Of a stretch of 64,000 nt of DNA, positions 30,026 to 39,621 are shown in pieces. The notes under the pieces were generated by a model. The model was not told the DNA's origin. It was given only the letters and a program-made list of their open reading frames with translations, and made no database searches. Within the stretch, counting starts at the first letter, position 1; each line of letters opens with the position of its first letter. Origin of the DNA: Microbulbifer sp. MI-G (GTDB lineage: Bacteria; Pseudomonadota; Gammaproteobacteria; Pseudomonadales; Cellvibrionaceae); the NCBI RefSeq assembly GCF_030440425.1, contig NZ_CP098023.1, forward strand, positions 3,842,501-3,906,500. Direction: 5' to 3'. A program made the translations under genes and the position numbers.

Positions 30026-30465
30026 TATTTTAATTTTTTTTGTTATTTTCCTAAAATATTCTGGAAGAAAATAAGCAAAAATCATCCCTGTTCGATTTCG
30101 CAATTGAGGTTATAAATGACTTGAATGTTCGCCAAGCCATGTCGGCCCCGCACTCAAAGGGTTTCCACCAGGCACATTCTTCTTTTTCTTTGCGGGGTTA
30201 GCCTCTTCCAGCAGCCGTGTTTCTTTGAGAAAGACTAAATAGTCTCCAATGACCAAATAGTTTTCATCAAAACTTCGCCTAGACCGCCGCAACATTATTA
30301 ACTACCCTCTCTAAGCTTTACCAAATCAGCGATTTGGACAGGTGTCTATTTTGGCCCACCGCAGAAGGAGGAATTACAACATCGGCATCTTGCCTTATAC
30401 AGTTCAGCGCTACCCAAATAGCCCGGTCCAAAGAGAAAATACCAACTACCTGAAGGGGATTAATA
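30026..30465. other. Intergenic region between pxpC and the hydrolase gene
   Basis: 440 bases, A+T-rich compared with the flanks, with a T8 run soon after pxpC. It holds one plausible short minus-strand frame (30110-30295) and otherwise nothing I can name. The upstream region of the hydrolase gene (30300-30465) has no strong sigma-70 boxes. Confidence 0.5.
30110..30295 (-). CDS. Possible small basic protein, 61 residues
   Basis: An ATG with GAGGG about nine bases upstream opens a frame of 61 codons. The product is charged, with an N-terminal Arg cluster (LRRSRRS), a short hydrophobic patch (YLVIGDYLVFL) and a KKKK stretch. There is no family I recognise and no signal peptide. It lies alone between two plus-strand genes. 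It could be a real small gene or chance; the Shine-Dalgarno is the main support. Confidence 0.3.
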   Translation of the reverse strand: MLRRSRRSFDENYLVIGDYLVFLKETRLLEEANPAKKKKNVPGGNPLSAGPTWLGEHSSHL

Positions 30466-31920
30466 ATGATAAGAATTCTCCGTGGTTTTATGTCAGCCTT
30501 TATCGCCATCTCACTCCTGGTTGCCTCCTATGCACAGGCAGAGCCGGGAGATTACAGTTTCTGGACTACCCTAAAGCACCTGTTTGATCCTCCCGAGGCC
30601 AACGCACCGGTGACGCCTGCGCAAGCACAGGGCATGTACCCTCTCGCCCTGGATGACCCCAATTTTAACGATGGGTTCAGCCCCGGAAAATATGATCACT
30701 GGCAAAAAGTAAATGTTCCCGCCGACACCGGCGCCATGTGCGGCAATGGCTCACCGTACAAGTTTTTTGTTTACCGGGTACCGGATACCAGCAACACCAT
30801 GTTTTATTTTGAAGGCGGTGGCGCCTGCTGGGATTATGAGAGTTGTTCGGGGGCTACTGGTATTCGCGGCGCACGCAATCCCAACGGTATACCCGACAAC
30901 TATGTACAGAACATCAATTTGCTGGATTTTCAAAATGCCGCCAACCTGGCCACCGCTGCGGTATCCCCGCTGATTTACACCCACCATCCCTACAATCAAT
31001 TTAAAACCGGTGAATGGAATCTGGTGTATGTGCCCTATTGCACAGGGGACATCTATGTGGGAGACAAAACAGAGGTCTATGAGGACACTACTGGTGAGAA
31101 TCCCGACCTGATATGGCACCACAACGGCGTGCGCAACGTACAGGCGGTGATCTCCTGGGTCAAAAACAATCTGCAAAAACCCAAACAGATGGTGGCGGCG
31201 GGCTGCAGCGCCGGCAGTATCGGGGCGCTGCTAAACTACTCCAAGCTGCGCGCGGACATGAACGTGGATTACGGTTACCTGATCGATGATTCCGGCCCGC
31301 TCTATCGTGCGCCGCTGGACAGCGGCGACAACAACAGCTATCCGTCCCTGCCCCTACACCAGAAAGTGTTGAACTCCTGGACCACTTACTCCGCCGGCGG
31401 TGATCCCGGTGATGTCAACCCGGTCAATATGCTCGCCAGTATTACTCCGGGGTTCGACAAAAATGAACTGGCCTCGCTCTACTCGGCCCTGTCCAGCAAG
31501 TTTCCCAGTGACCGCCTCGGCATCACCCATTTCCTCGCTGACGGTAACTTCTCATCCTATTCCTACGAGCGTTTCTACGAAGATATTTACAACGACCCGG
31601 ATCCACAGTCCCGTCTGAACAAACTGCGTAACAAATGGCAGCAGGACACTTTTGACAACCTGATTCCGCAGCTTGAGCAGACCAGCAACTGGGGCTACTA
31701 TTTCCCGATGTACCGAGACTTCAATGAAAGTCACTGCACCACTATCCTGGATCTGGAATATGGCGAGATAGCCGAGCACGGTCTGGTATTGCGCGATTTC
31801 CTCAACAATATCGTCAACTACCAGGGTGGCGCTATGCTCCGCGCTTATGAATCAGATCAGGTTTCCGATTTCCAAAATAACCATAACTGGTTCTACGATT
31901 TGGTGGGAGGGCTGCTCTAA
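30466..31920 (+). CDS. Secreted pectinacetylesterase-family hydrolase
   Basis: It has 484 residues. The signal peptide is 1-25 (cleavage after SYAQA). It is an alpha/beta hydrolase of the pectinacetylesterase/Notum type. The oxyanion region is FEGGGACWDYESC, the nucleophile S248 lies in GCSAGSIGALL, and the acid is probably D274 or D275 (LIDDSG). The histidine H423 lies in ESHCTT, matching the plant enzyme layout. Cysteines are plentiful, as expected of an exported enzyme. The substrate may be an acetylated or acylated polysaccharide or lipid; pectin itself is not proven. It stands alone, facing a membrane-anchored helical protein gene. Confidence 0.8.
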   Translation: MIRILRGFMSAFIAISLLVASYAQAEPGDYSFWTTLKHLFDPPEANAPVTPAQAQGMYPLALDDPNFNDGFSPGKYDHWQKVNVPADTGAMCGNGSPYKFFVYRVPDTSNTMFYFEGGGACWDYESCSGATGIRGARNPNGIPDNYVQNINLLDFQNAANLATAAVSPLIYTHHPYNQFKTGEWNLVYVPYCTGDIYVGDKTEVYEDTTGENPDLIWHHNGVRNVQAVISWVKNNLQKPKQMVAAGCSAGSIGALLNYSKLRADMNVDYGYLIDDSGPLYRAPLDSGDNNSYPSLPLHQKVLNSWTTYSAGGDPGDVNPVNMLASITPGFDKNELASLYSALSSKFPSDRLGITHFLADGNFSSYSYERFYEDIYNDPDPQSRLNKLRNKWQQDTFDNLIPQLEQTSNWGYYFPMYRDFNESHCTTILDLEYGEIAEHGLVLRDFLNNIVNYQGGAMLRAYESDQVSDFQNNHNWFYDLVGGLL

Positions 31921-31936
31921 CTGAGGTTTGGATCGA

Positions 31937-31960
31937 ACCCGGCGACCAGGGTTGCCGGGC
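31937..31960. other. GC-rich hairpin after the hydrolase gene
   Basis: CCCGGCGA pairs with TTGCCGGG around a short loop (eight pairs, one of them G-T). No T run follows, so it may stabilise the 3' end rather than terminate alone. Confidence 0.4.
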
Positions 31961-31977
31961 TCATAATAGAAACTGTG

Positions 31978-32006
31978 ATCCATGGAATGTGACTGCTTCC
32001 ATGGAT
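31978..32006. repeat. Perfect 10-bp inverted repeat between convergent genes
   Basis: ATCCATGGAA and TTCCATGGAT flank a nine-base loop; GTG before and GATCAC after can extend the pairing with a small bulge. It lies between the hydrolase stop and the end of the minus-strand gene. It could be a bidirectional transcript end or a protein-binding site. No T run. Confidence 0.5.
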
Positions 32007-32012
32007 TATCGA

Positions 32013-32672
32013 TCACGGGTTATTTTGTCCTGAATACGCTTTTTCCCGCGCTTCCTGCAAACGCTGGCGGAGGTATTCCTGCTTGCTCATGCCTTCGGGA
32101 AAATGTGTCATACCCTGCACTTCCTCCACTATCTGCGCTTCCACCTGTTTGTACTCCGCAAACCCCGGCACCGCTTCGTAGGGATCATAAGCCGCTGTAT
32201 TCTGCTGGGATCGCCTCTGGTAACGCGCTACCAGATCACTGGCTGCCTGCTCGAATGCCTGCGCACTGGCACTGTTACGCTCCAGCCAGGCCAACTTCAG
32301 GGCCAGCGCCTCATAGGCCATCACCCGCCCGTCGGACTCTATAGATTCAATCAACTGCCAGACATCCTCAGCACTCGGCGGGGACTCTCCCTGGTTAAAA
32401 TAGGCATCCAGCGCCTGTTTATCCCGCTCCCTGTCAAGGTAGGCTCTCACTCGCGGATCTGACAGCAACCTGGCAGCCTCTTTACCGTGCATTGTTTCAG
32501 GAACTTGGCTGCGCAATCCCTGTGAATCCACCGAAGGGAGCTCTGCCTTCGCCCCAGGACTTTTTCCAATATCCTCAGGTGGCGGAAAGAAATACCACCA
32601 GGTAGTAGCAGCAGCACCCAAAACCAGAGTGATACCAAACGACAGCAGAATTTTATTATTCATTATTACCAT
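32013..32672 (-). CDS. Membrane-anchored helical protein, possible lipase-foldase-like (unproven)
   Basis: 219 residues from the ATG at 32672; an in-frame ATG at 32663 is equally possible. One N-terminal helix (about 8-27), then a Pro-rich linker and a long mostly helical region rich in Gln, Glu and Ala. The layout, with a segment LDAYFNQGESP-x-SAEDVWQLIESI, faintly recalls lipase-specific foldases (LFDYFLSxxGE), though it is shorter than their usual 300 or more residues. It converges on the secreted hydrolase gene. What I see is an inner-membrane-anchored periplasmic helical protein; the foldase idea is inference. Confidence 0.6.
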   Translation of the reverse strand: MVIMNNKILLSFGITLVLGAAATTWWYFFPPPEDIGKSPGAKAELPSVDSQGLRSQVPETMHGKEAARLLSDPRVRAYLDRERDKQALDAYFNQGESPPSAEDVWQLIESIESDGRVMAYEALALKLAWLERNSASAQAFEQAASDLVARYQRRSQQNTAAYDPYEAVPGFAEYKQVEAQIVEEVQGMTHFPEGMSKQEYLRQRLQEAREKAYSGQNNP

Positions 32673-32855
32673 TTCCGCTATATCGGGATAACGGCAACAG
32701 TGTAATCAGCTTGGAGAAATGTGCAAGGCGCGCTGGATGATCTACTCCGAAGGCACGGCCAAATGATGTGATGAAAAGGAGTCGTTAGTTAACGAAAATC
32801 CCCTCCCGTAAATACTGGCAAGCTCCACGGCAGCAACCGGTAAGCCGTGCAAACA

Positions 32856-33104
32856 CTATACCCAGTTGAGTTTCTTCTCTTCGGCCTGCGGATTAGCGCA
32901 GGGGGTTTCTTTGCGGGGCACAAAGCCCACGCGGGATTCCGGTGGCAGGTTGTGCTGCTCCCAACGAGCCACAGCCTCTCCACACTTGCGGCGTTGCGCA
33001 TCGGTTAGTGCCTGCCCATTGGGCCATTTACCCAACTCAATAGCGCGCTTCAGGCTCCCTATAACGTATGGATTGAGCGCGTCAAGCAACTCTTCGAAAG
33101 ACAT
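32856..33104 (-). CDS. DUF1315 family protein (YeaC-like)
   Basis: 82 residues, beginning MSFEELLDALNPYVI followed by GSLKRAIELGKWPNG, then LTDAQRRKCGEAVARWEQHNLP. This matches the small DUF1315/YeaC family of gammaproteobacteria, whose function is unknown. It has no membrane segment. It stands 33 bases past the terminator that closes the ribosomal protein series, on the same strand. Confidence 0.85.
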   Translation of the reverse strand: MSFEELLDALNPYVIGSLKRAIELGKWPNGQALTDAQRRKCGEAVARWEQHNLPPESRVGFVPRKETPCANPQAEEKKLNWV

Positions 33105-33136
33105 GCAACGGTACTCTCAGTTGATAGATCGGATAC

Positions 33137-33164
33137 AAAAAAGCCGGTCAAAGACCGGCTTTTT
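33137..33164. terminator. Terminator of the alpha operon (after rplQ)
   Basis: AAAAAAGCCGGTC, a short AAA loop, GACCGGCTTTTT: a perfect 7-bp GC-rich stem with T runs in both directions, 22 bases past the rplQ stop. Confidence 0.93.
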
Positions 33165-33185
33165 CCCATCAGAAGTGGCCCAGAC

Positions 33186-33575
33186 CTAGGCCTCGGCTAC
33201 TTCAGATTCATCTTCCACGGGGCGATCCACCAGTTCCACATAGGCCATGGGTGCCTTGTCGCCCGTCCGGAAGCCGCATTTCAAAATTCGGATGTACCCA
33301 CCTGGGCGCGCTTCATAGCGGGGACCCAGTTCATCAAACAGCTTGCGCACAGTGTCCTTGTCACGAATGCGAGCGAAAGCCAGACGGCGATTGGCAACAC
33401 TGTCTTTTTTCGCCAGGGTAATCAGCGGTTCGGCCACACGGCGTAATTCCTTGGCCTTTGGCAGCGTGGTTTTGATCAGTTCGTGCTCCACCAGAGAGGC
33501 AGTCATGTTCTTGAACATGGCCTTGCGGTGGGCGCTGGTGCGGCTGAATTTGCGGCCACTATAGCGATGACGCAT
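33186..33575 (-). CDS. rplQ: 50S ribosomal protein L17
   Basis: Large-subunit protein near the peptide exit tunnel, 129 residues. It begins [24 protein letters not shown], fully typical. The C-terminus is short and acidic (EDESEVAEA). It is last in the alpha operon (rpsM-rpsK-rpsD-rpoA-rplQ) and followed by a strong terminator. Confidence 0.98.
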   Translation of the reverse strand: MRHRYSGRKFSRTSAHRKAMFKNMTASLVEHELIKTTLPKAKELRRVAEPLITLAKKDSVANRRLAFARIRDKDTVRKLFDELGPRYEARPGGYIRILKCGFRTGDKAPMAYVELVDRPVEDESEVAEA

Positions 33576-33698
33576 GACTCAATTCCTTACGACCACAGTT
33601 GCTGTCACAGCAGGTCGTTCTGGAGCGGCGTCACACTTAACTGTGGCACCACTCGGGTTTTCTCTACTTGTCACGGCACTACCGCGACTACCAAATAC

Positions 33699-34703
33699 TT
33701 ACAAAGGGCTTAATTTACTGTCACCCTTGAGGCTGGCCGGGGGCCAGTTCTCCAGGCGCATACCCAGAGACAAACCCCGGGAAGCCAGTACGTCCTTGAT
33801 TTCGGTGAGGGACTTTTTGCCAAGGTTCGGGGTCTTCAGCAATTCTACTTCGGTGCGTTGGATCAGATCACCGATATAATAGATATTTTCCGCTTTCAGA
33901 CAGTTGGCCGAACGTACCGTGAGCTCCAGATCATCGACCGGACGCAACAGTACCGGATCGACCTCAGGCTCCTCTGTTTTCGGCTGTGCGTCCTTTTCAC
34001 CTTCCAGATCTACAAATACTGCCAGCTGCTGCTGCAGAATGGTGGCAGCGCGGCGGATTGCCTCTTCCGGGTCCAGGGTACCATTGGTCTCCAGATCCAG
34101 TACCAGCTTGTCCAGATCCGTGCGCTGTTCTACACGTGCACTCTCCACACTGTAAGCCACACGGCGAACCGGGCTGTAGGAAGCATCCAGTTGCAAACGA
34201 CCGATTGTACGGCTTTCCTCCTCCTCGCTACGACGGGCATCAGCGGGCTGGTAGCCACGACCGCGCGCGATGGTAAGACGCAGGCTGAGCTCCACATCCC
34301 CCGTGATATTGGCAATCACGTGCTCGGGGTTCACAATCTCGATATCGTGATCTATCTGGATATCCCCGGCCGTTACTGCGCCCGGCCCCCGCTTGCTCAG
34401 GCTCAATACCGCCTGATCCTTACCGTGCATCACAACCGCGATTTCTTTCAGGTTAAGCAGGATTTCAATAACGTCTTCCTGCACACCTTCGATCGCGCTG
34501 TATTCATGCTCAACGCCGTCGATTTCGACTTCGGTGACAGCACAGCCCGGCATGGAGGACAGCAGGATACGACGCAGTGCGTTGCCAAGAGTGTGGCCAA
34601 AGCCACGTTCCAGGGGTTCCAGAACCACCTTGGCATGATTCGGGTTGTACTCGGTGACGTCAATACGACGCGGTGTCAAAAACTCGTTGACAGCAGTCTG
34701 CAT
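33699..34703 (-). CDS. rpoA: RNA polymerase alpha subunit
   Basis: 334 residues from the ATG at 34703 ([16 protein letters not shown]), which has AGG eight bases upstream. The ATG two codons earlier lies too close to that Shine-Dalgarno, and the longer open frame has no similarity. The N-terminal dimerisation domain has [26 protein letters not shown]. The C-terminal domain (about 245-325) has the [14 protein letters not shown] and [16 protein letters not shown] helices that contact UP-element DNA and activators. Its place between rpsD and rplQ is universal. Confidence 0.98.
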   Translation of the reverse strand: MQTAVNEFLTPRRIDVTEYNPNHAKVVLEPLERGFGHTLGNALRRILLSSMPGCAVTEVEIDGVEHEYSAIEGVQEDVIEILLNLKEIAVVMHGKDQAVLSLSKRGPGAVTAGDIQIDHDIEIVNPEHVIANITGDVELSLRLTIARGRGYQPADARRSEEEESRTIGRLQLDASYSPVRRVAYSVESARVEQRTDLDKLVLDLETNGTLDPEEAIRRAATILQQQLAVFVDLEGEKDAQPKTEEPEVDPVLLRPVDDLELTVRSANCLKAENIYYIGDLIQRTEVELLKTPNLGKKSLTEIKDVLASRGLSLGMRLENWPPASLKGDSKLSPL

Positions 34704-34747
34704 AGCCATACCTGTTACCAGTTGCACTCCATAAAGTGGACGAATTG

Positions 34748-35368
34748 TTACTTGGAGTACAGTTCCACGATAAGGTTTTCGTTGATCTCTGCAGGCAGAT
34801 CGACACGATCCGGAATGCGCTTGAAAGTGCCTTCCAGTTTGCTCGCGTTCACGTCCACCCACTCGACATCGCCGCGTTGGGCAGCGAGGGATACAGAATT
34901 CTGGACACGCAGCTGTTTCTTGGACTTTTCCCGCACAGCGACGACATCACCTTCTTGTACTTGGTAGGAAGGGATGTTTACAGTGGTGCCATTGACCAAA
35001 ATTGCCTTGTGTGAAATCAGCTGGCGCGCTTCAGCGCGGGTAGAGCCAAAACCCATGCGGTAAACCACATTATCCAGACGTTTTTCCAGAAGTTGCAACA
35101 GGTTTTCACCCGTCGCACCCTTAAGACGTGCCGCTTCCTTATAGTAGTTGCGGAACTGCTTTTCCAGTACACCGTAGATGCGGCGAACCTTTTGCTTCTC
35201 GCGCAACTGAACGCCGTAGTCAGAGAGACGACCGCGACCAGCACCGTGCTGACCGGGCTTGGATTCTGCGCGACACTTGGAGTCGTGCGGACGCACGCCA
35301 CTTTTCAGCTGCAGATCGGTGCCTTCGCGGCGGGACAGTTTACATTTTGGTCCAATATAACGTGCCAT
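34748..35368 (-). CDS. rpsD: 30S ribosomal protein S4
   Basis: 16S rRNA-binding assembly protein, 206 residues. It begins [24 protein letters not shown], and the S4 RNA-binding domain covers about 95-160. In E. coli S4 represses its own operon by binding the leader; a candidate leader hairpin is noted upstream of rpsM here. The length equals that of E. coli S4. Confidence 0.98.
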   Translation of the reverse strand: MARYIGPKCKLSRREGTDLQLKSGVRPHDSKCRAESKPGQHGAGRGRLSDYGVQLREKQKVRRIYGVLEKQFRNYYKEAARLKGATGENLLQLLEKRLDNVVYRMGFGSTRAEARQLISHKAILVNGTTVNIPSYQVQEGDVVAVREKSKKQLRVQNSVSLAAQRGDVEWVDVNASKLEGTFKRIPDRVDLPAEINENLIVELYSK

Positions 35369-35383
35369 TTTATCAGCCCCCTC

Positions 35384-35773
35384 TTACACGCGACGTTTTT
35401 TCGGCGGACGACAACCGTTATGCGGGATCGGCGTCACGTCGGTGATATTGGTGATTTTGTAGCCGCAGTTGTTCAGTGCGCGAACAGCAGATTCACGACC
35501 GGGGCCCGGGCCCTTTACTTCCACGTCGAGGTTTTTCAGGCCATACTCCTGCGCAGCGGTACCTGCGCGCTCAGCGGCAACCTGGGCTGCAAACGGGGTG
35601 CTCTTGCGCGAGCCACGAAAGCCGGAACCACCTGCGGTGGCCCAGCTGAGGGTATTGCCCTGGCGATCGGTGATAGTCACGATCGTGTTGTTGAACGATG
35701 CGTGGATGTGGGCAATACCGTCGACAACGGTCTTTTTGACCTTCTTGCGAACAGTTGTTTTTGGCTTAGCCAT
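35384..35773 (-). CDS. rpsK: 30S ribosomal protein S11
   Basis: Platform protein of the small subunit, 129 residues. It has the conserved [19 protein letters not shown] and [17 protein letters not shown] segments and the basic end [11 protein letters not shown]. It is separated by 15 bases from rpsD and by 87 bases from rpsM, in the alpha operon. Confidence 0.98.
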   Translation of the reverse strand: MAKPKTTVRKKVKKTVVDGIAHIHASFNNTIVTITDRQGNTLSWATAGGSGFRGSRKSTPFAAQVAAERAGTAAQEYGLKNLDVEVKGPGPGRESAVRALNNCGYKITNITDVTPIPHNGCRPPKKRRV

Positions 35774-35860
35774 ACCAGTATCCTAAATCCTGTATCAAAT
35801 CCCCCTGTCCTGTCACCGGCAGGGGGCTTGTTAAACCGCGATATCGCGCCTTAATCCGGC

Positions 35861-36217
35861 TTATTTGCGAATCGGCTTGCGCGGACCCTTGCGAGTGCGG
35901 GCATTGGTCTTGGTGCGCTGTCCCCGCAGCGGCAAGCTGCGGCGGTGGCGCAGACCGCGGTAGCAGCCCAGATCCATCAAACGCTTGATGTTCATGGAAA
36001 CTTCGCGGCGCAGGTCACCCTCTACAGTGAGTTTGGCAACTTCACCGCGGATGGTTTCGATCTGCTCTTCAGACAGGTCGCGGATTTTGGTGGATTCAGC
36101 GATACCAACCGCTGCCAGAATAGTTTTGGCTGCAGTGCGACCAACCCCGTAGATATGGGTCAGGGAAATCACCGCGTGCTTGTGATCTGGTACATTAACA
36201 CCAGCAATACGTGCCAT
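35861..36217 (-). CDS. rpsM: 30S ribosomal protein S13
   Basis: Head protein of the small subunit that contacts the P-site tRNA and L5, 118 residues from the ATG at 36217 ([18 protein letters not shown]). The open frame continues five codons upstream without similarity. It ends with the basic tail [15 protein letters not shown]. First gene of the alpha operon, with its own candidate promoter about 110 bases upstream. Confidence 0.98.
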   Translation of the reverse strand: MARIAGVNVPDHKHAVISLTHIYGVGRTAAKTILAAVGIAESTKIRDLSEEQIETIRGEVAKLTVEGDLRREVSMNIKRLMDLGCYRGLRHRRSLPLRGQRTKTNARTRKGPRKPIRK

Positions 36218-36240
36218 AGAGGCGTACTCCACGTATTGGG

Positions 36241-36264
36241 AGCCACTGCTAATCAGCAGTGACT
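36241..36264 (-). promoter_or_regulatory. Leader hairpin before rpsM
   Basis: On the minus strand AGTCACTGCT, loop GATT, AGCAGTGGCT: ten pairs including one G-T, ending 24 bases before the rpsM ATG. It is a candidate part of the S4 autoregulatory site. The pairing is seen; the role is inferred. Confidence 0.45.
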
Positions 36265-36326
36265 CTACTTTGTTTTCGGCGCTGACAGCGACTAAAAAAC
36301 CGGCGGCGCCACCAAAAAGGCGCGCA

Positions 36327-36355
36327 AGAATAGCTTTTCAGACACCAATTTGCAA
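36327..36355 (-). promoter_or_regulatory. Candidate alpha operon promoter
   Basis: On the minus strand TTGCAA (36355-36350), a 17-base spacer and TATTCT (36332-36327), followed by a TGCGCGCC discriminator. Each box matches four of six positions, but the spacing and the GC discriminator fit a ribosomal promoter. Confidence 0.45.
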
Positions 36356-36566
36356 TAGCCTGCATCCACTTCGGTCTCCCCAAGCGGATGCGGACGACAG
36401 TCAGCGCCCCCAGCTGGGAGCCTGCAAAACTGGCCGGACTCCCGCCCAAGCGCACATAACGCCAGGGTGTCGCCACTCCCCAATACATTAGTAGCGGGTG
36501 GCAAATTCTTTCAGGTTTATACAGAGAAACCCGGATTGGCAACTCTGTACGGGGCTGCCCCCTGGA

Positions 36567-36683
36567 TTAGCCTTGACGCTGCTTATGACGCGGCTCAGCG
36601 CTGCAGATGACCCGCAGAACACCCTTGCGGCGTACGATTTTGCAGTTACGGCAGATCTTTTTTACAGAAGCGCGTACTTTCAT
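36567..36683 (-). CDS. rpmJ: 50S ribosomal protein L36
   Basis: 38 residues, beginning [19 protein letters not shown]. The zinc-binding set is present: C11, C14, C27 and H33, so this is the zinc-containing form. It closes the spc operon after secY, as in most bacteria. It was found by reading the secY-rpmJ interval directly. Confidence 0.97.
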   Translation of the reverse strand: MKVRASVKKICRNCKIVRRKGVLRVICSAEPRHKQRQG

Positions 36684-36722
36684 GACCTTACCTCAATTCA
36701 TTCAATCTGCGAGCAGGACGCA

Positions 36723-38069
36723 CTAGCGACGGCCGTAGCTCTGCAAATTCGCTTTTTTCATCAGTCCCTCGTATTGGTGCGACAACAGATGGGACTGTAC
36801 CTGTGCCATAAAGTCCATCACTACCACAACAACGATCAGCAGTGAGGTACCCCCCAGATAAAAGGGAACGTTAAACCCAACCACCAGGAACTGCGGCAGC
36901 AGGGATACCAGCGCAATATACACGGCACCAACCAGGGTGAGACGGGTCAGCACACTGTCGATATAGCGGGCTGTCTGCTCACCGGGACGGATACCGGGCA
37001 CGTAAGCACCGGACTTTTTCAGGTTGTCTGCCACTTCATTCGGGTTAAACATCAACGCCGTATAGAAGAAACAGAAGAAACCAATCAACAGAGCGAACAA
37101 AATAATGTTCAGCGGCTGACCCGGTCCTAGTTGCAACGCCATCCACTGCAAGATCTCGGCGCCAATGCCCTCACCACCCTGGCCAAACCACTGTGCCAGC
37201 GTGGCCGGGAACAGCAGAATACTGCTGGCGAAGATCACCGGAATCACACCGGCCATATTTACCTTCAGCGGTAGATGGCTCGCCTGCGCAGCCGGTGCGG
37301 CAGAGTAGCGGCCAGCCTGGCGTCGGGCGTGGTTAATAGTGATACGGCGCTGGCCGCGTTCCATCACTACCACAAAGAACACCACGGCAATGGCGATAAC
37401 ACCGATGATCAACAGCATCAGGATATGCAGCTCACCCTGCCGGGCCTGCTCAAATGCCTGGCCGATAGCACCGGGCAGTCCGGCCACGATACCGGCAAAA
37501 ATCAGCATGGAGATACCGTTGCCAACGCCGCGCTCGGTGATCTGTTCACCGAGCCACATCATAAAGACCGCGCCGGTCACCAGTGAGGTGACTGCCACAA
37601 AGTAAAAGCCAAACGCAGGCTCAGGTGAGTAAGCCAGGTTTTGCCCTGCCAAGCCAAAGGTCATGCCGATTCCCTGAATCAGGGCCAGCACTACCGTTAG
37701 GTAGCGGGTGTACTGGTTGATCTTGCGCCTACCGGCCTCCCCCTCTTTTTTCAAAGCCTCTAGGGAGGGAGTCACCGCGCTCATCAGCTGCATAATGATG
37801 GACGCGGAGATGTAGGGCATGATCCCCAATGCCAGAATGCTCATTCTTTCCAGGGCACCGCCGGAGAACATGTTAAACAGTCCCAGAATGGTTCCCTGGT
37901 TCTGGTTAAACAGGTTTGACAGCTTTTCCGGATCAATACCGGGCACCGGAATATGTGTCCCCAGACGGTAAACAAGAATCGCTAGGAACAGAAAACGAAG
38001 GCGAGCCCAAAGCTCGCCCAATCCCTTGCTGCTGCCCAGGGGATTTCCACCGGATCCTGGTCGTGCCAT
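36723..38069 (-). CDS. secY: Protein translocase subunit SecY
   Basis: Channel protein of the Sec translocon in the inner membrane, 448 residues and ten helices. It begins with a cytoplasmic [29 protein letters not shown] stretch. The plug region and the ring of isoleucines fall within the expected helices. The cytoplasmic loop with [11 protein letters not shown], which contacts SecA and the ribosome, is intact. It lies between rplO and rpmJ in the spc operon. Confidence 0.97.
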   Translation of the reverse strand: MARPGSGGNPLGSSKGLGELWARLRFLFLAILVYRLGTHIPVPGIDPEKLSNLFNQNQGTILGLFNMFSGGALERMSILALGIMPYISASIIMQLMSAVTPSLEALKKEGEAGRRKINQYTRYLTVVLALIQGIGMTFGLAGQNLAYSPEPAFGFYFVAVTSLVTGAVFMMWLGEQITERGVGNGISMLIFAGIVAGLPGAIGQAFEQARQGELHILMLLIIGVIAIAVVFFVVVMERGQRRITINHARRQAGRYSAAPAAQASHLPLKVNMAGVIPVIFASSILLFPATLAQWFGQGGEGIGAEILQWMALQLGPGQPLNIILFALLIGFFCFFYTALMFNPNEVADNLKKSGAYVPGIRPGEQTARYIDSVLTRLTLVGAVYIALVSLLPQFLVVGFNVPFYLGGTSLLIVVVVVMDFMAQVQSHLLSHQYEGLMKKANLQSYGRR

Positions 38070-38080
38070 TGGCGCCTCGA

Positions 38081-38515
38081 TTAATCTTCTATTTTACCGC
38101 CGGCAGCTTCGATAGCCGCTTTTGCGCCTTTGCTCACTCCCAGCCCTTTCACGGTAACGGCTCTAGTCAGCTCACCGGAGAGAAACACCTTGGCGCGTTT
38201 AACATGGTTGCCGATAATATCGGCATTCTTCAGCGCTGCCAAATCGATTACATCACTTTCTACCTTGGCCAGCTCCGCCAGACGTACTTCGGCGCTGAAA
38301 CGGGAAACACGCGCAGTGAAGCCGTACTTCGGCAGACGCTTCTGCAAAGGCATCTGACCGCCTTCGAAACCCGGCCGGACGCTGCCGCCGGAGCGCGCTT
38401 TTTGACCCTTGTGGCCACGGCCAGCGGTCTTGCCCAAACCACTGCCGATACCACGGCCCACACGCTTGGCGCTGTGCTTGTGGCCCAGTGTGGGAGATAA
38501 GTCGTTCAAACGCAT
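38081..38515 (-). CDS. rplO: 50S ribosomal protein L15
   Basis: 144 residues. The Gly/Arg-rich N-terminal tail ([25 protein letters not shown]) runs into the large subunit, and the globular C-terminal half is typical. A member of the spc operon, one base from rpmD and 11 bases before secY. Confidence 0.98.
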   Translation of the reverse strand: MRLNDLSPTLGHKHSAKRVGRGIGSGLGKTAGRGHKGQKARSGGSVRPGFEGGQMPLQKRLPKYGFTARVSRFSAEVRLAELAKVESDVIDLAALKNADIIGNHVKRAKVFLSGELTRAVTVKGLGVSKGAKAAIEAAGGKIED

Positions 38516-38516
38516 G

Positions 38517-38702
38517 CTACTCTCCCTCCACCTTAATTAGGTAGTTTACTTTGTTGATCATGCCGCGCACAGAAGGGGTGTCTTCCACTTCCACTGTATG
38601 ACCGATGCGGCGCAGGCCCAGACCCGCAACACACGCCTGATGGCTTTTCAGGCGTCCGTTGATACTTTTGGTCTGGGTGACTTTAATGGTCTTTTTAGCC
38701 AT
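38517..38702 (-). CDS. rpmD: 50S ribosomal protein L30
   Basis: 61 residues, beginning [23 protein letters not shown] small ferredoxin-like 23S-binding protein, absent from some phyla but usual in gammaproteobacteria. It lies between rpsE and rplO. Confidence 0.97.
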   Translation of the reverse strand: MAKKTIKVTQTKSINGRLKSHQACVAGLGLRRIGHTVEVEDTPSVRGMINKVNYLIKVEGE

Positions 38703-38740
38703 GGTCTTAACCCACCAATAACCTTAAACCGGGGCTGTGA

Positions 38741-39247
38741 TCAGCCCAGGATCTCTTCGACTGATTTACTGCGCTTGGCAGCCACATCCTCTGGGCTCTG
38801 CATTTGTTCCAGCGCCTTGAAGGTTGCGCGCACGACATTCACCGGATTGGTGGAACCGTAGCACTTGGCCAATACGTTGTGTACACCGGCCATTTCCAGA
38901 ACGGAGCGCATGGCGCCACCGGCAATAACGCCGGTACCCTGGGAGGCGGGCTGCATGTAAATCTTGGAACCGCCGTGGCGGCCGTTGGTAGCGTACTGGA
39001 TGGTGTCGCCATTCAGTTCTACCTGAATCATGTTGCGGCGCGCGGCTTCCATCGCCTTCTGGATCGCAACCGGCACTTCCCGCGCCTTGCCCCGACCAAA
39101 ACCGATGCGACCGTTGCCGTCGCCAACGACAGTCAGTGCGGTAAAGGCGAAGATACGACCACCTTTCACCGTTTTGGCAACGCGATTGACCTGGACCAGC
39201 TTCTCCTGCAGGCCTTCGTCGTTGCTTTTGTCTTTCTCTCTAGCCAT
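38741..39247 (-). CDS. rpsE: 30S ribosomal protein S5
   Basis: 168 residues. It has the N-terminal double-stranded-RNA-binding fold and the [14 protein letters not shown] loop, here [20 protein letters not shown], where spectinomycin-resistance changes arise; the wild-type-like KGGRI is seen. The GRHGGSK and [15 protein letters not shown] segments are complete. It lies between rplR and rpmD. Confidence 0.98.
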   Translation of the reverse strand: MAREKDKSNDEGLQEKLVQVNRVAKTVKGGRIFAFTALTVVGDGNGRIGFGRGKAREVPVAIQKAMEAARRNMIQVELNGDTIQYATNGRHGGSKIYMQPASQGTGVIAGGAMRSVLEMAGVHNVLAKCYGSTNPVNVVRATFKALEQMQSPEDVAAKRSKSVEEILG

Positions 39248-39257
39248 AACTCAACCC

Positions 39258-39608
39258 TTAGAATTTCAGACCGGCTTCGCGGGCAGCGTCAGCCAGAGCC
39301 TTAACACGGCCGTGGTACTTGTAGCCGCTGCGATCAAAGGCAACCTCTTCAACGCCTGCGGCCTTGGCGCGCTCGGCAATCAGCTTGCCAACCGCAGTGG
39401 CGGCGTCGACGTTACCGGTTGCACCTGCGCGCAGATCCTTGTCCAGGGTAGAGGCGGAAGCCAGTACCGTACTGCCTTCGGCGGACAGAACCTGTGCATA
39501 AATGTGGCGCGGTGTGCGGTTCACAGTGAGGCGAACAGCGCGCAGCTCACGAATCTTGGCGCGGGCACGACGTGCACGACGCAAGCGGGATGCTTTCTTA
39601 ACGTTCAT
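39258..39608 (-). CDS. rplR: 50S ribosomal protein L18
   Basis: 5S rRNA-binding protein, 116 residues. It is very basic at the N-terminus ([21 protein letters not shown]) and ends with [32 protein letters not shown], read as typical of the family. A member of the spc operon between rplF and rpsE. Confidence 0.98.
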   Translation of the reverse strand: MNVKKASRLRRARRARAKIRELRAVRLTVNRTPRHIYAQVLSAEGSTVLASASTLDKDLRAGATGNVDAATAVGKLIAERAKAAGVEEVAFDRSGYKYHGRVKALADAAREAGLKF

Positions 39609-39621
39609 ATCTATGCCCTAC

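Larger units (their letters stand above)
36218..36566 (-). promoter_or_regulatory. Long rpmJ-rpsM spacer with alpha operon leader
   Basis: 349 bases without a credible gene; a 97-codon minus frame here lacks any ribosome-binding site or family. It holds a candidate promoter (36327-36355) and a leader with a strong hairpin at 36241-36264, just before rpsM. The E. coli counterpart contains the S4-binding translational operator, so this is the place to expect one. Confidence 0.5.

Noticed and set aside
30318..30509. 63-codon minus-strand frame before the hydrolase gene
   Set aside because: It runs into the start of the signal peptide of the real plus-strand gene and has no ribosome-binding site.
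36249..36542. 97-codon minus-strand frame in the rpmJ-rpsM spacer
   Set aside because: No ribosome-binding site, no family, and it covers a promoter and leader hairpin; better read as regulatory sequence.
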